The notes below the pieces were generated by a model that ran no database searches, was not told the DNA's origin, and worked only from the letters and a program-made list of their open reading frames with translations. Below, piece by piece: positions 53,361-60,792 of a stretch of 64,000 bases of DNA (its first letter is position 1; every line of letters starts with the position of its first letter). Source of the DNA: Rhodococcus sp. 06-462-5 (GTDB lineage: Bacteria > Actinomycetota > Actinomycetes > Mycobacteriales > Mycobacteriaceae); contig NZ_NOYD01000005.1 of assembly GCF_002258315.1 (NCBI RefSeq), positions 303,584 to 367,583 of the forward strand, in the 5' to 3' direction. The translations under genes and the position numbers were made by a program.

Positions 53361-54260
53361 TCACCGACGCGGCAGCACCAGGATCGGTACCGGTGAGTGA
53401 CGAATGATCTTCGTCGCCCGCGAACCGAGGAACACCCGAGCGATGGGCCCCAACGGTCCGGACGATCCGATGGTCAATACTTCGCCGTCCTGCCAGTGCA
53501 GTTCGTCGAGGGCTTCGCGCCAACTCCCGGCCGTGGCCAACTCGGTCGTCACCTGTTCGGCCGAAAGCCCCACCGCGACAGCGTCGTCCATCGCTGCGGT
53601 CAAGGCCTCGCTCAACCCCACGGCGAGTTCGGCGGCGACGTCGTCCTCGACGCGTAGGCCGACCTCCGGCGGGTACATGGTCGCCCCGCGGACGACGAAC
53701 GATGCCAGGCGGAGCGGGATGCCCGCGTCTCGGGCGAGTTCGGCTGTCGGACCCACGACCCGCGAGGCCTCGCTGTCGCCGGAGAACGCACACGTGATCC
53801 GGGTCAGTGTGGCCCGCTCGCGCATCCGATAACCGCGAGGAGCGAGCGCCACGGTCACCGGGGACGAGTGCAGAAGCTTGTCTGCCGTCGACCCGACGAC
53901 CACCTGCCCGAGTGCGCCGTCACCCGACGAGCCGAGAACCAGTATCGAGGCCGAGAGGCTGTCGGCCGCCTCGGTCAACGCGGTCGAGACCGAGCGGTGT
54001 GCGAATCGGTGGAACGACGCGGTGATGTCGGGTGCCCGGTCTTCGAGGTAGTGGCGCGCTTTCGCCTCCGACTCGGCTGCGGTCGTCGCTGCCCAGTCTG
54101 CGAACTCCGCATCCACCCGTGCCATCGACGGAGTCGACCAGGGCTTGGGAACCACGGTCGCCACGTCGATGTCGGTGCCCAACGACCGCGCGAGCTGGGC
54201 ACCGAGATCGAGGGCACCGACGCTGCCTTTCCCCGGTGCGAATGCGATCAGCACGCTCAT
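53361..54260 (-). CDS. tandem universal stress protein (UspA x2)
   Basis: 299 residues from the ATG at 54260, overlapping the permease stop by 4 bp. Two UspA domains, each with the ATP-binding G-x2-G-x9-G-S pattern: 'GSSGDGALGQVVVGSTADKLL' (about 110-130) and 'GSSGPLGPIARVFLGSRATKII' (about 265-287). Fusion or coupling of UspA with amino-acid permeases is seen in several bacteria and may regulate transport. Convergent with the ureohydrolase, 4 bp between stops. Confidence 0.88.
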   Translation of the reverse strand: MSVLIAFAPGKGSVGALDLGAQLARSLGTDIDVATVVPKPWSTPSMARVDAEFADWAATTAAESEAKARHYLEDRAPDITASFHRFAHRSVSTALTEAADSLSASILVLGSSGDGALGQVVVGSTADKLLHSSPVTVALAPRGYRMRERATLTRITCAFSGDSEASRVVGPTAELARDAGIPLRLASFVVRGATMYPPEVGLRVEDDVAAELAVGLSEALTAAMDDAVAVGLSAEQVTTELATAGSWREALDELHWQDGEVLTIGSSGPLGPIARVFLGSRATKIIRHSPVPILVLPRR

Positions 54261-55699
54261 CGTGCGTCCTGTTCTGCACCGCGCAGCGTCGAGTGGTGCC
54301 GGCCCCAGAACCAGTAGAACGCCAACACCACGGCGAGCCAGAGTCCGAACCAGAACCACGTGGTCCAGTGCAGTCCGGACAGGATGTACAGGCAGGCGAG
54401 TACCGACAGCACCGGTGTCACCGGGTATCCCGGAACTTTGAACGGCCGTTCGAGATCGGGCATCGAGCGGCGCAGCACGATCACTCCGATGGACACGACG
54501 ATGAACGCGACGAGGGTGCCGATGGACACCAGGTCCGCCAGCTTGTCGAGCGGAATGAACGCGGCGAGGATCGAGATCACGACGGCGACGACGATCGTGT
54601 TGTTCACCGGCGTGTGCGTGCGGGGGCTGACCTTGGCGAAAGCTTTGGGCAACATGCCGTCTCGGCCCATGGCGAACAGGATGCGAGTCTGCCCGTACAT
54701 CGTCACCAACGTCACCGAGAAGATGGAGATGACCGCACCTGCGGCCAGAATCGTTGCCGGCCACGCTTGCCCGGTGACGTTGCGCAGGATCTCCGCCAGC
54801 CCGGCTTCCTCCTGGCCGGCGAAGTCGGTCCACGGCTGAGTCCCCAGGGCGGCCACGGCCACGACGAGATAGAAGACGATGACGACGATCAGCGCCGCAA
54901 TGATGGCCCGCGGCATGGTCTTCTGCGGATCCTTCACCTCGTCGCCCGCGGTGGACACCGCGTCGAGTCCGATGAACGAGAAGAAGATCGTGCCCGCGGC
55001 CGCCGTCACCCCTGCTGCGCCCAGGGGCATGAAGTCCGAGAAGTTGCCGGAATCGAAGGCGGTGAAGCCGACGATCGCGAACAGAGCCAGCACACCGAGT
55101 TTGATGACGACCATGACGGCGTTGACGGCCGCCGACTCGCTCGCGCCGCGAATGAGCAGAACGGCGCACAGCACGATCAGCACCACTGCAGGCAGATTCA
55201 TGATGCCGGGGTCGGCGTCACCCGGCGCAGCGGACAGCGCGTGCGGGATGGTGAAGCCGAAGAGGTTGTTCAACAGCTCGTTGAGGTAGCCACTCCACCC
55301 GACGGCGACGGCAGCGCTGGACACTCCGTACTCGAGCAACAGGCAGGCGGCGACGCCCATCGCGACCACCTCACCCATCGTCACGTACGCGTAGGAGTAG
55401 GTCGAGCCCGAAACCGGTACCGCCGATGCCATTTCGGCGTAACAGATAGCTGCGAGACCGGCCGCGATACCCGCGGCCAGGAACGAGAGCACCACTGCGG
55501 GACCGGCTTCGGGAACCGCGAGCGAGAGGACGAAGAAGATGCCGGTGCCGATGGTGGCACCGACGCCGAACATCGTCAGCTGGAAGGTGCCGATGGTCCG
55601 TTCCAGCCCGCCGCTGCTCTGCTGGTCCGGATCCACGATCGGCTTCTTGCGAAGCAGCTGCGATCGCAGACTCGATGCAGGTCTGTTCGACGATGTCAT
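54257..55699 (-). CDS. APC-family cationic amino-acid permease
   Basis: 480 residues from ATG 55699 with GGGAG upstream. About 12 membrane helices. 'FGVGATIGTGIFFVLSLAVPEAGPAVVLSFLAAGIAAGLAAICYAEMAS' is the TM1-TM2 signature of cationic amino-acid transporters. 'FFSFIGLDAVSTAGDEVKDPQKTMPRAI' is the TM6-8 region. It fits import of arginine, lysine or ornithine for the neighbouring oxygenase pathway. Coupled to the downstream UspA gene; divergent from a PucR-type regulator. Confidence 0.88.
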   Translation of the reverse strand: MTSSNRPASSLRSQLLRKKPIVDPDQQSSGGLERTIGTFQLTMFGVGATIGTGIFFVLSLAVPEAGPAVVLSFLAAGIAAGLAAICYAEMASAVPVSGSTYSYAYVTMGEVVAMGVAACLLLEYGVSSAAVAVGWSGYLNELLNNLFGFTIPHALSAAPGDADPGIMNLPAVVLIVLCAVLLIRGASESAAVNAVMVVIKLGVLALFAIVGFTAFDSGNFSDFMPLGAAGVTAAAGTIFFSFIGLDAVSTAGDEVKDPQKTMPRAIIAALIVVIVFYLVVAVAALGTQPWTDFAGQEEAGLAEILRNVTGQAWPATILAAGAVISIFSVTLVTMYGQTRILFAMGRDGMLPKAFAKVSPRTHTPVNNTIVVAVVISILAAFIPLDKLADLVSIGTLVAFIVVSIGVIVLRRSMPDLERPFKVPGYPVTPVLSVLACLYILSGLHWTTWFWFGLWLAVVLAFYWFWGRHHSTLRGAEQDAR

Positions 55700-55876
55700 G
55701 GCCGGCACTCCCAACGTGGAGACGAACGGTGCGGATCGGCTGATTGTGCTCCCCGATACCGCCTCTCGCACGCCGAACACGCGGTCGAATCGGTCGACTC
55801 CCACACCGATCCGTTTCTCCAGCGCGGCCGCGATGCCTACCATTGGCCTCGAGCCGGATGGGAGACACGAGAACAG

Positions 55877-57085
55877 ATGGTCGGACAGCGCGATGCGCTA
55901 CCGCTGGATTCGGTCGCTGCGCAGGCAGCGTCGGACGCCGGCGGCCTCGACGTCGCTCTACTGGGTAGCTTCCTCGACGTCCTTGCCGACGCCGTCGATG
56001 CCGGCGTCCCACTGAGCCGCGGGCAGCTGCACGAATTTCGAGCGCAGGGCGATACCGCTGCCCGCGCGGGCGTCGCACTGCGGGCGCTGCTGGATCTGTA
56101 CCTGACCTCGGCGTGGCGACTGTGGCGAGAACTACCCGCTGTCGTCGCCGCCGCGGAGGACCCGGCCGGAGTGGTCACGGCAGGCGAGGTGATGCTGCGC
56201 GCGGTCGACGACGCGGTGGCCGAACTGGCCGAGGGATTTCAGCTCGCTCGGCGCACTCTCGTGCGAGCCGAAGTACTCGCCCGCCGTGAATTCGTCGACG
56301 ATCTGCTCTCGGGCACCTCCGATGTCGCCGGGGTACTCGGGCGCGCACAGACGTTCGGCCTCGACCTGTCGAGCCCGCACGTGGTGGCCGTGGTGACGTC
56401 GACCAAGCCGTTCACCGACGCCAGCTCTGCCATCACCCTCGTCGAGCGCAGTGTGCAGGGCAGCAAGGGAGACGCCGAGTTGCTCGTGGCCACCAAGCAG
56501 GACCGGCTGATCCTGGTGTTCCCGGCACCCGACCTCGACGCCGTCGACCACGTGCTCGACCGGGTGGGACGGGCCCTCGGTACGTCGGCGTCGAGCGAAT
56601 CGGTCGACCTCCGTCGCAAAGGTGAGTACGGCCGGACGCAGATCGGGGTCGGCCGACCACGCAGCGGGGCGGTCGGTGTCGCGGCGTCGTACCGGGAAGC
56701 CCTCGACGCACTCGATCTCGCCGCCTCGCTCGGATTCGACGCATCCGTGGTCGATGCTCGTGATCTGCTCGTCTACCGCGTCCTGATCAGCGATCGTGCG
56801 GCGATCGCCGATCTGGTCGAGACGTTGCTGACACCGTTGCTCGGCGCGCGAGGTGGGGCGGGTCCACTGCTGGAGACGTTGCAGGTGTACTTCGACACCG
56901 GTGCCAACACCGCGTCCACCGCGCGCCGGATGCATCTGTCGGTGCGGGCAGTGACCTACAGATTGTCTCGAATAAAGGATTTGACCGGGCAGAATGTGGG
57001 CAACCCCGTCGAGGCATTCGCGCTGCACACGGCGGTACTCGGAGCGAAGCTGCTCGACTGGCCCGAGATTCGCTCGCCGTCGTAA
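55877..57085 (+). CDS. PucR/CdaR-type helix-turn-helix regulator
   Basis: 402 residues from the ATG at 55877 (GGGAGA upstream). The N-terminal part is helical (RsbT-like co-antagonist type, 'YLTSAWRLWRELPAVVAAAEDPAGVV'). A middle GGDEF-like region and a C-terminal HTH_30 follow ('LLETLQVYFDTGANTASTARRMHLSVRAVTYRLSRIKDLTG', about 330-375). Divergent from the permease-UspA operon with 177 bp between, so probably its regulator. Confidence 0.85.
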   Translation: MVGQRDALPLDSVAAQAASDAGGLDVALLGSFLDVLADAVDAGVPLSRGQLHEFRAQGDTAARAGVALRALLDLYLTSAWRLWRELPAVVAAAEDPAGVVTAGEVMLRAVDDAVAELAEGFQLARRTLVRAEVLARREFVDDLLSGTSDVAGVLGRAQTFGLDLSSPHVVAVVTSTKPFTDASSAITLVERSVQGSKGDAELLVATKQDRLILVFPAPDLDAVDHVLDRVGRALGTSASSESVDLRRKGEYGRTQIGVGRPRSGAVGVAASYREALDALDLAASLGFDASVVDARDLLVYRVLISDRAAIADLVETLLTPLLGARGGAGPLLETLQVYFDTGANTASTARRMHLSVRAVTYRLSRIKDLTGQNVGNPVEAFALHTAVLGAKLLDWPEIRSPS

Positions 57086-57287
57086 CGGGTACAGACTGCT
57101 CGAATTGCCGTAACCAGGCAACCAAATCGGTCGAAACGTGTCCGCAAAACGACCATGCCTGCAGGAAAGCGAACAGTCACACTGGAGTAGTCGCGGAATG
57201 ACCAAGCGTTTTCCGCCGAGGCCCGAACGCACGGCCGGAACACCGGTAGGACGAAGACAGACGAGAACGAAAAGGAGCGTGTGACAG

Positions 57288-57443
57288 ATGGCGTCGTTGA
57301 CACAGAAATTGACATCGTTCGCTCGCAGCCCACAGGGCAAGAAGATGATCGATCAAGCACGTCGGTACGCAACCAAGCCCGAGAATCAGGCGAAGTTGAA
57401 GCAACTCGGCAGCAAATTCACGAATAGAGGTGGCCGTTCATGA
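57288..57443 (+). CDS. 51-residue conserved small basic protein, coupled to terC
   Basis: ATG at 57288, stop at 57441-57443, overlapping the terC ATG by 4 bp. Begins MASLTQKLTSFARSPQGKK and ends GSKFTNRGGRS; basic, mostly helical, no cysteines. AAGGAG lies about 10 bases upstream. I recall similar 'SPQGKK...' small proteins in mycobacteria and rhodococci but know no function. The overlap with terC indicates co-translation. Confidence 0.65.
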   Translation: MASLTQKLTSFARSPQGKKMIDQARRYATKPENQAKLKQLGSKFTNRGGRS

Positions 57444-58507
57444 ACGTCGTCCCGTGGTGGGCATGGGCGGCATTCGGTGCCGTCGTCCTGATCCTGTTGG
57501 CCATCGACCTGTTGGCGCACCGCGGTGCGCACATCATCGGCTTCAAGGAAGCCGCATGGTGGAGCGCACTGTGGGTCGGCGTGGCGATCATCTTCGGCAT
57601 CGTGGTGTTCTTCACGTTGGGAACCACGGCCGGAGTCGAATACACGACGGCCTGGTTGCTCGAGAAGAGTCTGTCCGTCGACAACCTCTTCGTCTTCGCG
57701 CTGATCTTCGGTTACTTCAAGGTTCCCCGTGAGTACCAGCACCGCGTGCTGTTCTTCGGTGTGATCGGTGCCCTCGTGTTCCGCGCGATCTTCCTGGCCG
57801 CAGGTGTGGCCATCGTCAGCAAGTTCGCTGCCGTTCTGTTCGTCTTCGCAGCCATCCTGCTCTACAGCGCCTACAAGCTGATGAAGGATGAGGACGACTC
57901 GTACGACCCGAGTACCTCGATCGCAGTTCGCCTGCTTCGCAAGATCATTCCAGTCCGCGACGAGTACGAGGGAACCAAGTTCTTCGTCAAGGAAGCCGGC
58001 AAGCGGGTGGCCACGCCACTTCTCGCCGTCGTGGTGGCCATCGAAGCCGCCGACCTGGTGTTCGCTGTGGACAGCGTTCCTGCCGTTCTCGCGGTGACCG
58101 ACGACCCGTTCATCGTCTACTCCTCGAACGCGTTCGCCATCCTCGGCCTTCGCGCCCTGTACTTCCTGCTCGCAGGGTTGCTCGAGAAGTTCCACTACCT
58201 GTCCAAGGGACTGGCGATCATCCTCGCCTTCATCGGCGTCAAGCTGATCCTCCAGGCCGGACACAAGGTCATCAGCACCTCGATCCCCGAGATCCCCTCG
58301 CTGGTCAGCCTGGTGGTCATCATCGTGGTCCTGGCAGGCTCGATCATCCTGAGCCTGAAGAATCCCCCGGCCGAAGACACCGAAGACGTCATCGCAGACG
58401 TCGCTGCCGACAGCCCGATCGTCGATCCGACGGACGGAACCTCCTCGGCCGGTACCTCGCCGACGGGAACGTCGAGCACGGATTCACCGCGACTCGACAA
58501 GTCCTAG
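57440..58507 (+). CDS. TerC-family integral membrane protein (Alx-like)
   Basis: 355 residues. Nine hydrophobic segments. 'EKSLSVDNLFVFALIFGYFKVPREYQHRVLFFGVIGALVFRAIF' and 'AIEAADLVFAVDSVPAVLAVTDDPFIVYSSNAFAILGLRALYFLL' are the duplicated TerC motifs with conserved intramembrane Asp residues. Family members handle Mn2+ efflux or tellurite resistance. The last 45 residues are a Ser/Thr/Asp tail. Followed 11 bp after the stop by a strong terminator. Confidence 0.92.
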   Translation: MNVVPWWAWAAFGAVVLILLAIDLLAHRGAHIIGFKEAAWWSALWVGVAIIFGIVVFFTLGTTAGVEYTTAWLLEKSLSVDNLFVFALIFGYFKVPREYQHRVLFFGVIGALVFRAIFLAAGVAIVSKFAAVLFVFAAILLYSAYKLMKDEDDSYDPSTSIAVRLLRKIIPVRDEYEGTKFFVKEAGKRVATPLLAVVVAIEAADLVFAVDSVPAVLAVTDDPFIVYSSNAFAILGLRALYFLLAGLLEKFHYLSKGLAIILAFIGVKLILQAGHKVISTSIPEIPSLVSLVVIIVVLAGSIILSLKNPPAEDTEDVIADVAADSPIVDPTDGTSSAGTSPTGTSSTDSPRLDKS

Positions 58508-58518
58508 CACCGCACGAC

Positions 58519-58551
58519 ACATGCCCCGCCGATCTGTTCGGCGGGGCATGT
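58519..58551 (+). terminator. terminator after terC
   Basis: A perfect 14-bp stem, ACATGCCCCGCCGA (58519-58532) and its complement (58538-58551), loop TCTGT, followed by TTGTGTT. Confidence 0.85.
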
Positions 58552-58584
58552 TTGTGTTCCGGGTCGTTGGGGCAAACACTGATC

Positions 58585-59133
58585 ATGGCTGAAAAGAACT
58601 CGTACACCGTTCCCGGACTCACCTCGGAAAAGGGCGCGCGCGTCGCCGAGATCTTGCAAGATCGACTGAACGCGTACAACGACCTCCATCTGACGCTCAA
58701 GCACATTCACTGGAATGTCGTCGGACCCAACTTCATCTCGGTACACGAGATGCTCGATCCCCAGGTCGAAGCCGTTCGCGGATTCGCGGACGACGTCGCC
58801 GAGCGCATCGCGACCCTCGGCTCCTCGGCCAAGGGCACCCCGGGCACCATCGTCTCCGAGCGCAGCTGGGACGACTACTCGATCGGTCGCGCAACGGCCA
58901 TCGAGCACCTCGGTGCACTCGACCTGGTCTACACCGGAGTCATCGAGACCACTCGCAAGAACATCGAAGAGGTCGGCGAGATCGACCCGGTGACCGAGGA
59001 CATGCTCATCGGACAGAGCGCGCAGCTCGAACTCTTCCACTGGTTCGTGCGGGCACACCTGGAGAACTCCGGTGGCCAGCTCTCCACCGCCAACGCGACC
59101 AGCGAGGTCGACGCGGCGAAGCAAGCAGGCTAG
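58585..59133 (+). CDS. dps: Dps-family DNA-binding ferritin-like protein
   Basis: 182 residues from the ATG at 58585. The inter-subunit ferroxidase site is 'TLKHIHWNVVGPNFISVHEMLDPQVEAVRGFADDVAERI', with the His, Asp and Glu ligands of Dps. It oxidises Fe2+ with H2O2 and stores ferric iron, protecting DNA. Flanked by terminators on both sides, so a single-gene unit. No clear ribosome site beyond a G-rich stretch. Confidence 0.93.
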   Translation: MAEKNSYTVPGLTSEKGARVAEILQDRLNAYNDLHLTLKHIHWNVVGPNFISVHEMLDPQVEAVRGFADDVAERIATLGSSAKGTPGTIVSERSWDDYSIGRATAIEHLGALDLVYTGVIETTRKNIEEVGEIDPVTEDMLIGQSAQLELFHWFVRAHLENSGGQLSTANATSEVDAAKQAG

Positions 59134-59147
59134 ACACCGTCCATCCG

Positions 59148-59184
59148 AACACCGATCTCGCCGTCACCCGGCGAGGTCGGTGTT
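59148..59184. terminator. terminator after dps
   Basis: Stem AACACCGATCTCGCCG (59148-59163) with CGGCGAGGTCGGTGTT (59169-59184), 5-base loop, followed by a short TTCGT. Lies between dps and the convergent gene at 59202. Confidence 0.82.
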
Positions 59185-59201
59185 TCGTCGTTTCGGAAGG
59201 G

Positions 59202-59663
59202 TCAGTCGGTCGGCCTCGCCTCGTGCCCGCTGCGGCCGTGAGTTCGACGCTTTTCCTTCATCTCGGCCTCGAAGACGTGGCGACGCCCGTCCATCAACTC
59301 GTGTCGCACCGCACGCTCGTGTTCGCGCAACGGGCCCCAATATCCGTCGTCGAATTCTTCGACGAGCTGAAATGTCCACCGCCCCGGCGCGATGTTACGA
59401 CCGATCATGTCCGTGTCGATTCGCTCGGAGGTGGCGGTGTGGCCTGCATCGGCGAGGGCATCGACGGCGTCGCCGAGCAGTAGATCTGCGTGCCCCATCA
59501 GCTGGTGAAACGAGTAGAGATGCCCGCGAGCGCGCTCGACACATTCGAGGGCCTCGGAGAGCTTTCCCACAGCGGCCACGGTCGCGTCGTCCACGCCGCT
59601 CGGGCGCTGATGTTCGGGCGAGGGCGTATCGGAGGCGGACGTGGCGTCGTTGTCTGGGTCCAT
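59202..59663 (-). CDS. conserved hypothetical actinobacterial protein
   Basis: 153 residues. Helical, hydrophilic; central part 'VGKLSEALECVERARGHLYSFHQLMGHADLLLGDAVDALADAGH', then 'IGRNIAPGRWTFQLVEEFDDGYW' and a basic C-terminus. It resembles small actinobacterial proteins of unknown function. No known catalytic motif. Convergent with dps and divergent from the CsbD-like gene. Confidence 0.65.
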   Translation of the reverse strand: MDPDNDATSASDTPSPEHQRPSGVDDATVAAVGKLSEALECVERARGHLYSFHQLMGHADLLLGDAVDALADAGHTATSERIDTDMIGRNIAPGRWTFQLVEEFDDGYWGPLREHERAVRHELMDGRRHVFEAEMKEKRRTHGRSGHEARPTD

Positions 59664-59713
59664 GGACCGCGCTTACCCGAATCGGCCCGGCACAACCCGA
59701 ACGTGCAGCGCAT

Positions 59714-59738
59714 GATTACCGACTCCGATCGCGGGTAT
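59714..59738 (+). promoter_or_regulatory. stress-sigma (SigB/SigF)-like promoter of the csbD gene
   Basis: GATT (59714-59717), 15-base spacer, GGGTAT (59733-59738). The actinobacterial SigF/SigB consensus is GTTT-N15-17-GGGTA(T); the -10 is exact and the -35 matches three of four. It is 45 bp upstream of the CsbD start. CsbD proteins are classically under stress sigma control, so context agrees. Confidence 0.5.
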
Positions 59739-59783
59739 AGCTTCCCGTGAACGGACGAAAACAATCGATTTCGAGGAGTTCCC

Positions 59784-59981
59784 ATGGCTGATTTCATCGA
59801 CAAGGCAAAGCACAAGGCAGAAGAGCTCGTGGGCGAAGCCAAGGAAAAGATCGGCCACAAGACCGACAACGACGACCTTGCTGCCGAAGGCGCGAAGGAT
59901 CAGGCGTCGGGCAAGACCAAGCAGGTCGGCGACGACGTCTCGGACGCCGCAGGCAACATCAAGGACAAGTTCACGAACTGA
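59784..59981 (+). CDS. CsbD-family stress protein
   Basis: 65 residues, hydrophilic and Lys/Asp/Ala-rich: 'KAKHKAEELVGEAKEKIGHKTDNDDLAAEGAKDQASGKTKQ' is the CsbD fold pattern. GAGGAG lies upstream of the ATG. General stress proteins of unknown mechanism. Preceded by a SigF-like promoter and followed by a terminator. Confidence 0.92.
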   Translation: MADFIDKAKHKAEELVGEAKEKIGHKTDNDDLAAEGAKDQASGKTKQVGDDVSDAAGNIKDKFTN

Positions 59982-60001
59982 TCGTCTCGATCGCTCGTAT
60001 C

Positions 60002-60045
60002 GAAACCCCGCACCCAGGCCCCGGCCGTCGGAGGTGCGGGGTTTC
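60002..60045. terminator. terminator after csbD
   Basis: GAAACCCCGCACC (60002-60014) with GGTGCGGGGTTTC (60033-60045), 13-bp stem, 18-base loop. Shared with the convergent EAL gene ending at 60064. Confidence 0.82.
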
Positions 60046-60063
60046 CTCGTTGTCGGCCACCGA

Positions 60064-60792
60064 TCACATCGGCGGATTCGGCAGCGGCAACGGCCGGCCG
60101 AACATCCAGCCCTGTCCGAGGGTTGCGCCCAGCGACCTGGCTCGACGTAGATGCCTGCGGGTTTCTATTCCTTCTGCCAGCAGAACGGCGTCGCTCGTGC
60201 GGACGTACGCCCGCACCTGCCGCACCGCGGCGCGCGACCGATACGGGGACCGGATGATCGACGCGTCGAGTTTGACGATGTCCGGCGCGACGGCAGCCAG
60301 CAGTTCCAACGTTGCGGGCGTGGCACCCACGTCGTCCATGGCCACCGACATACCGCGAGCGCGGGCTCCTCGAACCAGGGCCATCAGCAACGGCACGTTT
60401 CGGTCGAGGTCTCGCTCGGTGATCTCGAGGACGACGTCGAGGTCGTCGCCGATCGCATCGAGGTGGGCGTCGACGTCGCGTTCGTCGACGAAACAACCCG
60501 GCTCGATGTTCAGAAAGAAGCGCACCCGGCGTGAGTACTCGCGCTCGCGTGCCGCCCGCAGCGCGGCGGCGCGACACGCGACGTCGACGCGACCCACCAT
60601 CCCACGCTCTCGGGCCAGCGCGAACACGTCCTCGGGAAGGGCCACGCTCGGAGACGGCCACCTGGCCAGTGCCTCGTACCCGACGACGGTCCCGGTGGCC
60701 AGTTCGACAACGGGCTGAAAGAGAGCGGCGACGGACTCCACCGAATCGAGCGCCGCCGATGCTGCGAGCACCGCGCCGTCCGGCGCGGTCAC
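60064..60792 (-). CDS. EAL-domain cyclic-di-GMP phosphodiesterase
   Basis: 242 residues, essentially one EAL domain. Catalytic-type residues are kept: 'YEALAR', 'FLNIEP', 'LEITER', 'MDDVGA', 'KLDASIIR', 'AEGIET', 'GQGWMFG'. The usual DDFG is DDVG. No sensor or GGDEF partner, no membrane helix. The GTG start overlaps the stop of a PucR/CdaR-type regulator by 4 bp, so the two are coupled. Probably hydrolyses c-di-GMP to pGpG. Confidence 0.88.
   Translation of the reverse strand: MTAPDGAVLAASAALDSVESVAALFQPVVELATGTVVGYEALARWPSPSVALPEDVFALARERGMVGRVDVACRAAALRAAREREYSRRVRFFLNIEPGCFVDERDVDAHLDAIGDDLDVVLEITERDLDRNVPLLMALVRGARARGMSVAMDDVGATPATLELLAAVAPDIVKLDASIIRSPYRSRAAVRQVRAYVRTSDAVLLAEGIETRRHLRRARSLGATLGQGWMFGRPLPLPNPPM

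Noticed and set aside
54032-57085. Very long frame (over 1000 codons) spanning the permease region and PucR-type gene
   Set aside because: Only the part from 55877 has family similarity and a ribosome site; the upstream 615 codons are antisense to the permease and are GC-driven open frame.
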